A stretch of DNA of 64,000 nucleotides from an uncultured Collinsella sp. (GTDB taxonomy: Bacteria > Actinomycetota > Coriobacteriia > Coriobacteriales > Coriobacteriaceae), in NCBI GenBank assembly GCA_959020715.1, contig CAUESV010000010.1, positions 11,129-75,128 on the forward strand, read 5' to 3'. The notes below the pieces were generated by a model that did not search any database, was not told the origin of the DNA, and saw only the letters and a program-made list of their open reading frames with translations. The position numbers and the translations under genes were made by a program. Position 1 is the first letter of the stretch, and the number at the start of each line of letters is the position of its first letter. Positions 7,705 through 17,594 of the stretch are shown in pieces.

Positions 7705-8670
7705 ATGGCTCAAAACGCACGTTCCCATCGAAAGCTCAAGATAGCCGGCATCGTTGCACTGGTGGCTGTCGTTGCGCTGCTCGGATTTGCCGGCAACTTT
7801 CTGTTTGACTTCGCGCTGAATCCCCGCGCGCCATACACCATGAAGATGATGCAGGACGGCAAGGACGCCGAAAAGGGCGAGCAGATGGATGCCGAGGAAA
7901 CCGAGGCGCGGGCGTGGTTTAAAGAGAACCGCGAGAGCAGCAGCCTCACCGCGGACGACGGAACCGAGCTCGCCGCTTGGTATTTTGCCGCCTCGGAGAA
8001 CACCCACGATTACGCCGTCTGCCTGCATGGATATACCAACGAGCCCATCGGCATGGCCCGATACACCAAGCGCTTCCACGACCGCGGCATGAACGTGCTC
8101 GCGCCTGCCGCCCGCGCCCACGAGCGCTCCGGCGGCGACTATATCGGCATGGGCTGGCCCGAGCGGCTCGATGTCGTTGCATGGATTGGGCGGATCGTTC
8201 AGGCTGACCCCGAGGCGCGCATCCTGGTCTTTGGCGAGTCGATGGGTGCAGCGACCGCCATGAACGTTGCGGGGGAATCTCTGCCCGCAAACGTGAAATG
8301 CATTATCGAGGACTGCGGTTATACGAGTGTCTGGGACGAGTTTTCTCTGCAGCTCAAGGACGTGTTCGGCCTGCCCAGCTTTCCCTTGCTCGATGTAGCA
8401 AACTTGGTGTGCAACGTGCGCGCAGGCTACGACTTTCATAAGGCGAGCAGCGTGGAGCAACTCAAACACGCGACGGTTCCCATGCTGTTTATCCACGGCG
8501 ACCAGGACACCTTTGTGCCGTATAGTATGCTCGACCAAAACTACGAGGCGTGCGCCAGCAAGGTTAAACAGAAGCTCACTATCCACGGCGCCACCCACGC
8601 CAAGAGCGCGCAAGTTGACCCCGAGCTCTACTGGAATACGGTCGACGACTTCCTCGATAGGAATTTTTAG
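7705..8670 (+). CDS. Alpha/beta hydrolase, membrane-anchored
   Basis: 321 residues. A membrane anchor or uncleaved signal (about 11-33) places the enzyme at or outside the membrane. The alpha/beta-hydrolase fold follows: oxyanion-loop CLHGYTN (106-112), nucleophile elbow GESMG with Ser179, acid in HGDQDTFVP (Asp266 or Asp268), catalytic His298 in GATHAKS. It resembles serine hydrolases of the Hydrolase_4/FrsA-like group; the substrate is unknown. AGGAG lies eight bases before the ATG. The gene is monocistronic, with a strongly organised promoter-operator region, so it is probably induced by a ligand. Confidence 0.85.
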   Translation: MAQNARSHRKLKIAGIVALVAVVALLGFAGNFLFDFALNPRAPYTMKMMQDGKDAEKGEQMDAEETEARAWFKENRESSSLTADDGTELAAWYFAASENTHDYAVCLHGYTNEPIGMARYTKRFHDRGMNVLAPAARAHERSGGDYIGMGWPERLDVVAWIGRIVQADPEARILVFGESMGAATAMNVAGESLPANVKCIIEDCGYTSVWDEFSLQLKDVFGLPSFPLLDVANLVCNVRAGYDFHKASSVEQLKHATVPMLFIHGDQDTFVPYSMLDQNYEACASKVKQKLTIHGATHAKSAQVDPELYWNTVDDFLDRNF

Positions 8671-8711
8671 TGAAAAAGCGGCGTCTGGGGATTTATCTAA
8701 CCCCCTATTTT

Positions 8712-8835
8712 CGGAAGTATGCGGCAAAATCTGGAACTGCCGACCAGACCGCAGTTTTACCAACAATTTATCAGGGGTTTTGTTGCCAAAAAATGTCGTG
8801 TGCTCGGCAGTCTCAGAATTTGCCGCATACTTCCG
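8712..8835. repeat. Long inverted repeat (family K), 124 bp
   Basis: Outer arms 8712-8727 and 8820-8835 are perfect 16-bp inverted copies (CGGAAGTATGCGGCAA). Pairing resumes at 8737-8743 with 8804-8810. Only one copy occurs in the window. It separates two convergent genes. Confidence 0.8.
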
Positions 8836-8921
8836 GAAAGCCGCCCGCAAGCGCTGTGCTCACGGGCGACTTTTGCTAACGTTGCGCTACAAAAGCGCTT
8901 GATATGTCCAATAGACAGGTG

Positions 8922-10127
8922 CTACTTGACCTCGATGAGCTCATACTTGCTCGTGCCCAGGCCGATCTTTTCGGCGTGTGCGATACACACGCGCCAGTCG
9001 GTGTCGGGATGCGTGATGCAGAAGGGGTCCTTGGCCTGCTCGCCCTCCAGATGCTCGTGGTTATGCTCCATCTTGGTCGCGCTATCGGTGAGCTCGGTGT
9101 TGGGCAGCGGCTCGGATGCCATGACGGCATCGGCGCAGGCCTGGTCGATGGCGACCGGGTCGAAGCTCGCGAACATGCCGATGTCGTTGACGATAGGCGT
9201 GTCGTTTTCGGGATGGCAATCGCAGTTGGGGCTGATATCCATGGCAAGCGAGATATGGAAGCTCGGGCGGCCGTCGATGACGGCCTTGGTGTACTCGGCG
9301 ATCTTGCAGTTGAGCACGTCGGCCGCGGCGTCATAGCCGGGCTTGATGCAGTCCTGGTTGCATGCCGCAATGCAGCGTCCGCAGCCCACGCAGCGATCGT
9401 GGTCGATGGTGGCCACGTGCACCGTGCGAGTAGCGCCGCTGGCAAGCTCGCGCTCGCGGGTGTCGTTGAACGAGACAGCGTCGTGCGCGCAGATCTTTTC
9501 GCAGGCACGGCAGCCAACGCAGTGCTCGGTCGAGACGTTCGGCTTGCCGGCGGCATGCTGCTCCATCTTGCCGGCACGGCTGCCGCCTCCCATACCCAGG
9601 TTCTTCATGGCGCCGCCAAAGCCGGCCTGCTCATGGCCCTTAAAGTGGGTGAGGCTAATCACGATATCGGCATCCATGAGCGCCTGGCCGATCTTAGCCT
9701 CGTGCACGTACTCTCCGCCCTCGACCGGGACGAGTGCCTCGTCGGTACCCTTGAGACCGTCGGCGATGATGACCTGGCAGCCTGTGGCGTACGGGGTAAA
9801 GCCGTTCTGGTAGGCGGTGTCGATGTGCTCGAGCGCGTTTTTGCGGCTACCGACGTAGAGCGTATTGCAGTCGGTGAGGAAGGGCTTGCCGCCCAGCTCC
9901 TTCACCACGTCCGCGACGGCGCGGGCGTAGTTGGGGCGCAAAAAGCTCAGGTTGCCCAGCTCACCAAAGTGAATCTTGATGGCGACGAACTTGTTCTCAA
10001 AGTCGATCTGCTCAATTCCGGCGCGGCGAATGAGGCGTTTGAGCTTGTCGAGCTGGCTCTCGCGAGCATGCGTGCGCAGGTTGGTGAAGTACACCTTAGC
10101 GGGTGCTGCGGGTGCAGTTACGGTCAT
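8922..10127 (-). CDS. DUF362 domain protein with two [4Fe-4S] ferredoxin motifs
   Basis: 401 residues. The DUF362 core spans about residues 10-185 (VAIKIHFGELGN, FLTDCNTLYVGSRKNALEH, SLTHFKGHEQAGFGGAMKNLGMG). A bacterial ferredoxin insert follows: CVGCRACEKICAHDA and CVGCGRCIAACNQDC, giving two [4Fe-4S] clusters. The C-terminal part (about 290-401) completes the DUF362 fold. These cytoplasmic Fe-S proteins are common in anaerobes and their reaction is unknown. GAGGGG lies eight bases before the ATG. It stands alone between a long inverted repeat and a family E cluster. Confidence 0.9.
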   Translation of the reverse strand: MTVTAPAAPAKVYFTNLRTHARESQLDKLKRLIRRAGIEQIDFENKFVAIKIHFGELGNLSFLRPNYARAVADVVKELGGKPFLTDCNTLYVGSRKNALEHIDTAYQNGFTPYATGCQVIIADGLKGTDEALVPVEGGEYVHEAKIGQALMDADIVISLTHFKGHEQAGFGGAMKNLGMGGGSRAGKMEQHAAGKPNVSTEHCVGCRACEKICAHDAVSFNDTRERELASGATRTVHVATIDHDRCVGCGRCIAACNQDCIKPGYDAAADVLNCKIAEYTKAVIDGRPSFHISLAMDISPNCDCHPENDTPIVNDIGMFASFDPVAIDQACADAVMASEPLPNTELTDSATKMEHNHEHLEGEQAKDPFCITHPDTDWRVCIAHAEKIGLGTSKYELIEVK

Positions 10128-10212
10128 AGATATATCCCCTCGGTCTATATGGCGTTACAGACATAAGAGGATGGTACCCGCTGAAGTAGGGTCAAAGTCA
10201 AGCGCGAAACCT

Positions 10213-10369
10213 AGTCATTGGGGACAGACTTAAATGACTGAAACCACTCATTGGGGACGGACTTAAATGAGTGCCGCCAGGGACAGTCCTTGCCAGCCTG
10301 GCCGTCAAGCCGGCGAATCGGCAAAGACTGTCCCCGATGACTAGTCATTTAAGAACGTCCCCGATGACT
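10213..10369. repeat. Cluster of GTCCCC-core palindromes (family E)
   Basis: Three 27-bp palindromes occur at 10213-10239 (arms AGTCATT/AATGACT), 10246-10272 (ACTCATT/AATGAGT) and 10343-10369 (AGTCATT/GATGACT). Between them lies a longer imperfect palindrome (about 10281-10335; GGGACAGTCCTTGCC ... GGCAAAGACTGTCCC). The last unit supplies the TAG stop of the ABC permease gene that ends at 10368. Confidence 0.85.
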
Positions 10370-13034
10370 ACTCCTGCACTTTGAGAGCTTCGGCCAGGCT
10401 GACGCGCTTGATAGAGCGCGTGTGTAGCAGCGCCACGACCAGGTAGGTCGCAAAGCCAATGCCGGCGCATGCAACCATGGACCAAGCGGGCACGTAGATC
10501 TCGATATTGCCGTTGTAGGCGAGCAGCATCGAGCGGAAGATGGCCGTGAGCGAGCCAATAATGACCGGCAGGCTCAGCACGAGCGACGCCGCCACGCACA
10601 GCGTGATCGAGCGGATGTACAGATGCGAGATCTCGCCATCGCGATAGCCAAAAACTTTCATGTAGCTGATCGAACGGGCGCTGTGGTCGATCACCGCCTT
10701 GGTCAGCAGGTACATAAACAGCAGGAAGATAAACACCGCGAGCCCGATCATCATTCCGATCATTTTGCTCATCATGCCGATAAACTGGTCGCCCACGGCG
10801 CGCATGTCGTCGGGCGTGGTGTCGCCGGCAAAGTAACGAGCATCGAGGTCGAGCTTCTCGTCGCTCACATAGCCGTTAAAGTAGGCGGCGTCCTTGTCGA
10901 ACAGCTCGTTAAAGTCATCGATACTCATATAGATATTCATGTCCGACTTTGAGCCCCAGGCACAGTCCTTGCCCGCGTACTCAAGGGAATAATGCTCGCC
11001 CTCGTACTTGTCGCCGAGCGTGACCTTCTGGCCCTCGCTCCAGCCAAACTTGTCGAGCAGGCCGCCGCCAAAGACGACGCGCCCATCGCCGACGTTGAGG
11101 TCTTTCCAATAGCGCGAATCGGGCGAGATGCCGTAGACGGAAATCGTCTCCTCGCCATTACCATCGCCGCGGTCGTATTGCAGCTGGTAAACGGCATATT
11201 TCTCGGCCTGTGCAATTGCGCCCGCGCCGTTGTCGGTCGTATTGACCGGGTGGATATCGTCGTTGTCAGTGTCGATCTTAGAGGCCTTGTCGATCAGGTC
11301 GATAGCCTCGTCTCGGTCGCAGCCGAGGGCATCGGCAAGGTCATCGAGGCGCGCATAAAGCGCATCCTTCTTGTCCTGGACCTTGGCAAGCGCATCCTGC
11401 GCTGCAGTCAGGCTCTCGGCAGACGGAGATGCGGTCGCGGCATCGGTCGCCGCCTGCGCCGCATCGGCCGCGTCATCAAACTCGTCATCGGCATCCTGGG
11501 CGGCGGAAAGCAGCGCGCCGTCAACCGACTGCAAGCGCTCGATTGCCGACCACTGCTCGCGCTCCTCGGCAGTGCCCTCGAGCTCCAGCGGAGCCTTGAG
11601 CGTGTACTGGTGCTCGGCGACCAGGCTCGTCTCGAGGTTGTCCGCGTAGTGCGTCATCGTGGGCAGAATCGCCAGACCAAAGAGCATCAGCAGCGACGCA
11701 AACGCAATGCCTACGAAGAGCGTGGCGAAGTTGCCCAGGTTGCGCAGGAAGATACGCAGGCGGAAGCGCGAGACAAAGCCCATGCGTTCCGGCAGCTGCA
11801 GACCGCGCTTGGTACCCGACTTGCCACTCGCCTCGTGACGAAGGAACTGCAGCGGCGTCTTGCCCATTTTGCGGAGCAGACCCACCAGCATGATAAGGAT
11901 GAGCGCGGCGGCGGGGACCACGGCGCACTTCACAAAGATCTCCCAGCTCCAATACACCTGGAAGGGCGGCAGACTGTACGAGCCGTAGTAGAGACCACGC
12001 ATGGGCTCGGTAAAGAACGCAACGCCGAGCGCGGTGCCCAAAAGTGCCGCGAGCACGCCCACAATGGCGGGAAGCGCCAGGTAGTGCAGCACGATCTCGC
12101 GACGGCGATAGCCGCTGGCGAGCAGCGTGCCGATAATGGCGCTCTCCTCCTCGATGGTGGCGTCGGTGAGCACCACAAAGACGAACGCCATGATCACGAT
12201 GATAATGTTGAGCAGCGTCATCCACATCATGGAATCGCCGTCCACGTCATCGCGCGCATAGCCAATGCCCTGGTTGGAATCGGCATCGATCAGATCGTCG
12301 ACACGCGCATCGGCATCCGCCAGCGCCTCGACCATATCCTGTTCGGCATCGATGCGGTCCGCGGTGGAGAGGTCGCGGTCGTTAAAGGTAAAGGAGTACG
12401 TATAGGCGGGCGCGCCGCCGGCATCCTCGAGCGCGGCAAAACCGGCGTCGGTGACCTCGGCCACGCCATAGGTGATGGTGTTCACCGTAAAGTCCGAATT
12501 GTTGAGAAACAGCGCCTGGCTATCGGGCTGGGTCATGATGCCGCAGATGGTGTAGGTGCGGCCCTCAAGCTCAACCTTATCGCCCACGGCGAGGTCGTTG
12601 TTGGTGGCGAAGACACGGTCGATTGCCACCTCATCGTCCGTCTTGGGCTCCTCGCCCTCACAGTAGGACGCGATATCGACCTTGGTGCGGTGCGCATAGG
12701 TGCGCAGCGTACGCTTGGTGCCATCGTCGCCGGCGGTCTTTTTGATGGTGGCGTCGATGGAGAAATTCTTGTAGAGCGTAACGCCGCCGACGTCGCCGGC
12801 CGCGTCCTGGGCGGCCTTGAGTTGATCGTCGGTAGCCTCGAAGGAAGTGGCCACGCGGCCGTCCTCGATCGTGTACGCATCGCGCATGTCGTCGATAAGG
12901 CAGCCGATGGAATGCGCCGCGAGCAAAAAGCCCGAGGTGAGAGCGATGCTTCCGCACATGAGTAAAAAGATGCCCAGGTACTTGCCGATATTGCGGCGCA
13001 ACTCGCGTGGGAGACGTTTTGCGAGAGGTGTCAT
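10368..13034 (-). CDS. ABC transporter permease, FtsX/MacB-like with two FtsX modules
   Basis: 888 residues. One N-terminal membrane segment (about 20-45), an extracellular domain, three membrane segments typical of FtsX (about 265-385, containing EESAIIGTLLASGYRRREI), a second N-type segment (about 425-455), a large second ectodomain, and a final FtsX triplet (about 735-880, ISYMKVFGYRDGEISHLY). The second ectodomain holds an Asp/Ala-rich helical insert (about 505-590) that looks like an extracellular coiled coil. The ATG at 13034 follows AGGCGG; a TTG at 13049 overlaps the ATPase stop. The partner ATPase is immediately upstream. Such pairs export lipids or peptides or act as mechanotransmitters; the substrate here is unknown. 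The TAG stop lies in a family E repeat. Confidence 0.9.
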   Translation of the reverse strand: MTPLAKRLPRELRRNIGKYLGIFLLMCGSIALTSGFLLAAHSIGCLIDDMRDAYTIEDGRVATSFEATDDQLKAAQDAAGDVGGVTLYKNFSIDATIKKTAGDDGTKRTLRTYAHRTKVDIASYCEGEEPKTDDEVAIDRVFATNNDLAVGDKVELEGRTYTICGIMTQPDSQALFLNNSDFTVNTITYGVAEVTDAGFAALEDAGGAPAYTYSFTFNDRDLSTADRIDAEQDMVEALADADARVDDLIDADSNQGIGYARDDVDGDSMMWMTLLNIIIVIMAFVFVVLTDATIEEESAIIGTLLASGYRRREIVLHYLALPAIVGVLAALLGTALGVAFFTEPMRGLYYGSYSLPPFQVYWSWEIFVKCAVVPAAALILIMLVGLLRKMGKTPLQFLRHEASGKSGTKRGLQLPERMGFVSRFRLRIFLRNLGNFATLFVGIAFASLLMLFGLAILPTMTHYADNLETSLVAEHQYTLKAPLELEGTAEEREQWSAIERLQSVDGALLSAAQDADDEFDDAADAAQAATDAATASPSAESLTAAQDALAKVQDKKDALYARLDDLADALGCDRDEAIDLIDKASKIDTDNDDIHPVNTTDNGAGAIAQAEKYAVYQLQYDRGDGNGEETISVYGISPDSRYWKDLNVGDGRVVFGGGLLDKFGWSEGQKVTLGDKYEGEHYSLEYAGKDCAWGSKSDMNIYMSIDDFNELFDKDAAYFNGYVSDEKLDLDARYFAGDTTPDDMRAVGDQFIGMMSKMIGMMIGLAVFIFLLFMYLLTKAVIDHSARSISYMKVFGYRDGEISHLYIRSITLCVAASLVLSLPVIIGSLTAIFRSMLLAYNGNIEIYVPAWSMVACAGIGFATYLVVALLHTRSIKRVSLAEALKVQE

Positions 13035-13042
13035 GGCGCCGC

Positions 13043-13756
<714 letters not shown>

Positions 13757-13851
13757 GGTATCCCCCATTGTTAGCCTGTTGCTACTTTTATAGGGTAATA
13801 GTAAACCTGGGCGAACTATTTTTAAGCGACGTGCGCGACTTTTTCCAACCT

Positions 13852-14058
13852 ACTCATTGGGGACAGACGAAAATGAGTGAAATCGCTCATTTAAGTCTGT
13901 CCCCAATGAGTGGTCCCAAAGGCCGGCATATTGGGACAGCCCTTGCCAACCCGGCCGGCGAGCCGGCGAATCAGCAAAGACTGTCCCCAATAACTAATCG
14001 TTTAAGAACGTCCCCAATGACTAGGCGGTTAAGAACGTCCCCAATGACTAGGCGGTTA
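13852..14058. repeat. Cluster of GTCCCC-core palindromes (family E)
   Basis: The cluster contains 13852-13878 (ACTCATT/AATGAGT), 13886-13910 (CTCATTTAAGTCTGTCCCCAATGAG arms), the long palindrome with GGGACAG ... CTGTCCC ends (about 13933-13987), and two tandem half-type units (TTAAGAACGTCCCCAATGACT-like) at about 14000-14023 and 14026-14050. The TAA stop of the ABC-2 permease (14056) is formed from the next partial unit. Confidence 0.8.
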
Positions 14059-15261
14059 GGCGCGGGATTTGTTGTGGGCGAGGGCTAGGCCTGCGGCGGC
14101 GATGGCCACGGCAAAGAGCACCGTGACGCCCAGGTCGCAGACAATGTCGCCCAACACGGCGGACGTCAAATCCGAGGCAAGCGCCTTACCGATCGCGTCG
14201 TTCACCCAATATGTCGGCACAAAGTGCGCCGCGGTCTGCACGGCCGAGCCCATGAGCGACAGCGGCATCCAGGCGCCGCCCAAAAACGTCATGAGCATGC
14301 CGAGTAAGTTGCCCACGCCGTTGAGCAGTTCCTCGCGCGCGCCCAAGCTCGACAGCGTAAAGCCAACGGCCAGAGGCGTGCACGCCAGGGCAAACGTCGC
14401 CGCCAGCGCCAGGCACACGCGACCCGCGCCGACCTCGGCAACCGCGCCGGCAAAGCCCACGACGCCCATCATGCTCGACACAAACCAGATGCAGACGGTC
14501 ATCACGGCGGCGGCCGCAAACACGGCAAGCGAGCGCCGGCGCTCGGAGATTGGACCGGCATCCATACGACGCACGCGCTCGGGCTCGTTCATGCCCGAGA
14601 ACACCAACCCCACCGACACGATGACCGACGAGATAATCGCGTACGCACCGAAGTTGAAATACGACTCGAGCGTGGCGGCGGCAGTCGAGTCGACCTTGAC
14701 CTGCTCGATCTCGACCTCGGCACGCTCGGCAGCAGCATGTTCGGCAGCCTTGGCAACGTCACCGTTGGAGGCAGTGGGCTCAAGTGCGGCCGCAGCGCCC
14801 GCGAGCGAGATCCAGCGCGAGGCCTCGGCAGACGAAAGCGCCGCCGCCATGGTGCCGGCACCGTAGGTCACATCGAGCTTGGGCAGGGACTCCCCCGCAC
14901 GGGCGGCTGCAACGAGGTCGCCCTCAAACCCCTCCGGGATAAAGAATACGCAGTCGGCGCTGCCCTTGGCGCTGTTGCTCTTGGCGAGCGCATCCGCAAG
15001 GTCGTACGTGTCGTCACCAACGCCCGTGACCAGGTCAAAGCGTGAGCTCAGATGCTTGGTAAGCGCCCGCGAAAGGTCGCTATTGTCGCGGTCGGCCACA
15101 ATCACGTTGGTGTCGTAGGGCTTGTACTCGGTAAGCTGCGACGAGTTCCAGCTCACCGAGGCAGCAATGAACACGCCCATCAGCGAAATGAACACCGTAT
15201 AGATAAGCAGGTAGAACGGGTGCGCCAGCGCCATGCGAAGCGCGGTCTTAAAGGTGCTCAT
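14056..15261 (-). CDS. ABC-2 type transporter permease (second of two)
   Basis: 401 residues. Membrane segment at about 15-40, a long extracellular loop (about 45-205), then five hydrophobic segments up to the C-terminus, as in ABC-2/YhgE-like permeases (ABC2_membrane_3). The start at 15261 has GGAAGGAG five bases upstream and overlaps the end of the preceding permease by 14 bases. It pairs with the permease at 15248-16435 and the ATPase at 16445-17383. The two permeases share the same plan but differ in sequence and probably form a heterodimeric exporter. The stop codon lies at the edge of a family E repeat cluster. Confidence 0.88.
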   Translation of the reverse strand: MSTFKTALRMALAHPFYLLIYTVFISLMGVFIAASVSWNSSQLTEYKPYDTNVIVADRDNSDLSRALTKHLSSRFDLVTGVGDDTYDLADALAKSNSAKGSADCVFFIPEGFEGDLVAAARAGESLPKLDVTYGAGTMAAALSSAEASRWISLAGAAAALEPTASNGDVAKAAEHAAAERAEVEIEQVKVDSTAAATLESYFNFGAYAIISSVIVSVGLVFSGMNEPERVRRMDAGPISERRRSLAVFAAAAVMTVCIWFVSSMMGVVGFAGAVAEVGAGRVCLALAATFALACTPLAVGFTLSSLGAREELLNGVGNLLGMLMTFLGGAWMPLSLMGSAVQTAAHFVPTYWVNDAIGKALASDLTSAVLGDIVCDLGVTVLFAVAIAAAGLALAHNKSRA

Positions 15262-16435
15262 AGCGGCTCCTTCCAAAGATCAGCGTAGCGGCGGCGACAA
15301 ACACCAGCGTCATGAGGACCAGCGCGCCGGCGCGGACGGCGAAGGGCCCCAGGTCCTCAAAAAAATACAGGCGATTGAACATGTCGCAGATGAGCTTGAC
15401 GGGGTTGAGCCAGCACTCGGCCGGGCAGGCGCGGGCGACGTCATCGGCAAGCGCCATCGCCGGCTCGCCGTAGAGGCCGGCGAACAGGGCGCACGTGGTG
15501 GCAAAGCCCGTGAGGATGCCCGACTTGGACGCCTTGCCACCCTTAACGGGAAGCGTGCCCACAAAGAGCCCCAGGCCCGTGGCGGCAAGCGCGGATACAG
15601 CACCGCCCAGCAGGCACAGCCCCTCGCGCCCGCCAAAGTCGACGCCAACGACTAGGCGCACGTAACCAATCGCGATCGTCATCGAGGCGAAGGAGACCAG
15701 CCACGAGCCGACAAAAATGCCGGCCAGCGACGCCGTCTTGGAAAGGCCGCCCACGCAGCGGTGCGCGCCAAGGCCCGACAGATTGGGCTGCAGGTCGACG
15801 ACGCTCAAGGCGGCAAACTCGGCAGACATCATCGCGACCAGGCCAAAAAGCGCGTAATAGTAGATGACCGTGCCATCGGGCGTGGTGCGTGTCAGGCTCA
15901 CACGGCGGGTGCCGCCCTCGAGCGACAGGGCGCGCGCAACCGCCTCGGGGTCGGCGAGCGCCGCCGGGTTGTCCTGGGCAATCTGGGACATGAGCTCGGC
16001 ATTTTGTGTATACGAGCTTGCCACCGTCTCAAGGATGCTGCGGTCGGTGAGCACCGACGAGGCACGCGAGCTGTCATAGCTCGAAAGCAGTGTGAGCTTG
16101 GGCGTGCCCGCGGCATCGACCGTGTAGATGCCCGCGACCTCGCCGGCCTTGAGTGCTTTGCGCGCGGCAGCCAAGTCGTCGCACTCGTGGATCTCGAGCA
16201 GCTGATCGTCGCCCTCCTCGTCGAGCGACGTCGCCACGTCCTTAAAGGTCGAAGCGTCCCAGGCCTCGTCCGCTACGACGGCCACCGGCACCGGATCGAC
16301 CGTGCCGTCGGAGCTGAGGTTCGCAAACATAAACATGAACATCGTGGAAAGCGCGACGGGAAAGACCGCGCCCCAGACCCATGTACTCGGTCGACGCAAT
16401 AGCGTCTTGAGCGTGGTGATGATGGTGTTGAACAT
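15248..16435 (-). CDS. ABC-2 type transporter permease (first of two)
   Basis: 395 residues. Membrane segment at about 18-40, extracellular domain (about 42-200), then about five membrane segments (200-390). Same architecture as the following permease. It begins nine bases after the ATPase gene and overlaps the next gene, so all three are one operon. Family members export drugs, lipids, bacteriocins or other hydrophobic compounds. The divergent two-component system at 17595-19366 is the likely regulator, since NarL-type pairs are often found next to such exporters. Confidence 0.88.
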   Translation of the reverse strand: MFNTIITTLKTLLRRPSTWVWGAVFPVALSTMFMFMFANLSSDGTVDPVPVAVVADEAWDASTFKDVATSLDEEGDDQLLEIHECDDLAAARKALKAGEVAGIYTVDAAGTPKLTLLSSYDSSRASSVLTDRSILETVASSYTQNAELMSQIAQDNPAALADPEAVARALSLEGGTRRVSLTRTTPDGTVIYYYALFGLVAMMSAEFAALSVVDLQPNLSGLGAHRCVGGLSKTASLAGIFVGSWLVSFASMTIAIGYVRLVVGVDFGGREGLCLLGGAVSALAATGLGLFVGTLPVKGGKASKSGILTGFATTCALFAGLYGEPAMALADDVARACPAECWLNPVKLICDMFNRLYFFEDLGPFAVRAGALVLMTLVFVAAATLIFGRSRYEHL

Positions 16436-16444
16436 GGCCGCCCC

Positions 16445-17383
16445 CTAGTCGCGCAGCTCGCGGCCGGTGATCTCGAGGAACACGTCGTTGAGGGTCGGCG
16501 GTTCGGAATAAATGCGGCCGAGCGCCACGTCATGCGAACGCAGCGCATCGAGAATGTCCGTCAGGTTATGCGGGCTCGCCTCGCACGAAAACGTGAGCTG
16601 GCCCGCCGTCGCCGACAGGTCCAGGACATGCGGCAGGCTCGCGACGGCACCGAGCGCCGCGCTCGGCACCTCGCCGACCTCGATCACGATCTTCTCGCCC
16701 ATCTGAATCATGCGCTTGAGCTCGTCGTTGGTGCCCTGCGCCAGCACGCGGCCGCCGTCCATGATCATGATGCGGCTGCAGATTTGCTCGACTTCCTCCA
16801 TGTAATGGCTGGTATACACCACCGTGGCGCCCTCGTCGCGCAGACGACAGATGCCCTCCAGGATGGCGTTTCGGCTCTGCGGGTCGACCGCCACCGTGGG
16901 TTCGTCAAAAAAGATGAGCTCGGGCTTGTGCGCGATGCCACAGGCAATGTTGAGGCGGCGTGCCAAGCCGCCCGAGAGCTTTCCGGGACGAAACTTGGTA
17001 AAGTCGCCCAGGCCGACAAAGTCGATCGCCTCGTCCACCAACGCGCGGCGGCGCTTGCGGTCGTTGACGTAGAGGCTGCAGAAATAGTCGATGTTTTCGC
17101 GCACGGTGAGCTCGTCAAACACCGCCACCTGCTGTGGCACCACGCCGACGCGACGCTTAAGGTCGTAGCGGGTGGGCGTCATGGGCTCGCCGAACAGCTC
17201 GATGGTGCCCTTGTCGTAAGCGAGCAGCTGCAGGATGCAGTTGATGGACGTGGTCTTGCCCGAGCCGTTGGGGCCCAGCAGGCCAAAGATCTCGCCAGGG
17301 GCAATACTCAGGTTAAAGTGGTCGAGCGCGATAAGATCGTCGTAGCGCTTGACGAGGTTTTCGACGTGGACGATATCTGTCAT
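16445..17383 (-). CDS. ABC-2 exporter ATP-binding protein
   Basis: 312 residues from the ATG at 17383 (AGAAGGG nine bases upstream). Walker A GPNGSGKTT, Q-loop VVPQQVAVFDEL, signature LSGGLARRLNIACGIAH, Walker B LIFFDEPTVAVDP, switch His in VVYTSHYMEEVE. The signature and C-terminal extension (about 220-312) are those of the DrrA/CcmA group of exporter ATPases. It is the first gene of the exporter operon, with 211 bases separating it from the divergent sensor kinase gene. Confidence 0.93.
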   Translation of the reverse strand: MTDIVHVENLVKRYDDLIALDHFNLSIAPGEIFGLLGPNGSGKTTSINCILQLLAYDKGTIELFGEPMTPTRYDLKRRVGVVPQQVAVFDELTVRENIDYFCSLYVNDRKRRRALVDEAIDFVGLGDFTKFRPGKLSGGLARRLNIACGIAHKPELIFFDEPTVAVDPQSRNAILEGICRLRDEGATVVYTSHYMEEVEQICSRIMIMDGGRVLAQGTNDELKRMIQMGEKIVIEVGEVPSAALGAVASLPHVLDLSATAGQLTFSCEASPHNLTDILDALRSHDVALGRIYSEPPTLNDVFLEITGRELRD

Positions 17384-17582
17384 GAGGCGGCCCTTCTGTT
17401 GGTCGTGGCCCGGTACGATTGCATCATCGCAGGAGCGGACGGCCCGCACCAGTGAGCTTTGTCACGAGTGCGAGGGGGCAGAGGCGAAACCCCCGCTCGC
17501 GCGAGCGATCGACGCCGCTTTGCCGCGCGGGAGGAATGTCACGGTTGCCCCGGGCGGCGCCTCCCCCGCGCGCAGCATCGCG

Positions 17583-17588
17583 TACAAT
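17583..17588 (+). promoter_or_regulatory. Candidate -10 element giving a leaderless sensor-kinase mRNA
   Basis: TACAAT ends six bases before the ATG at 17595, and no Shine-Dalgarno is visible. This spacing puts the transcription start at or next to the start codon. Confidence 0.45.
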
Positions 17589-17594
17589 ACCCGT

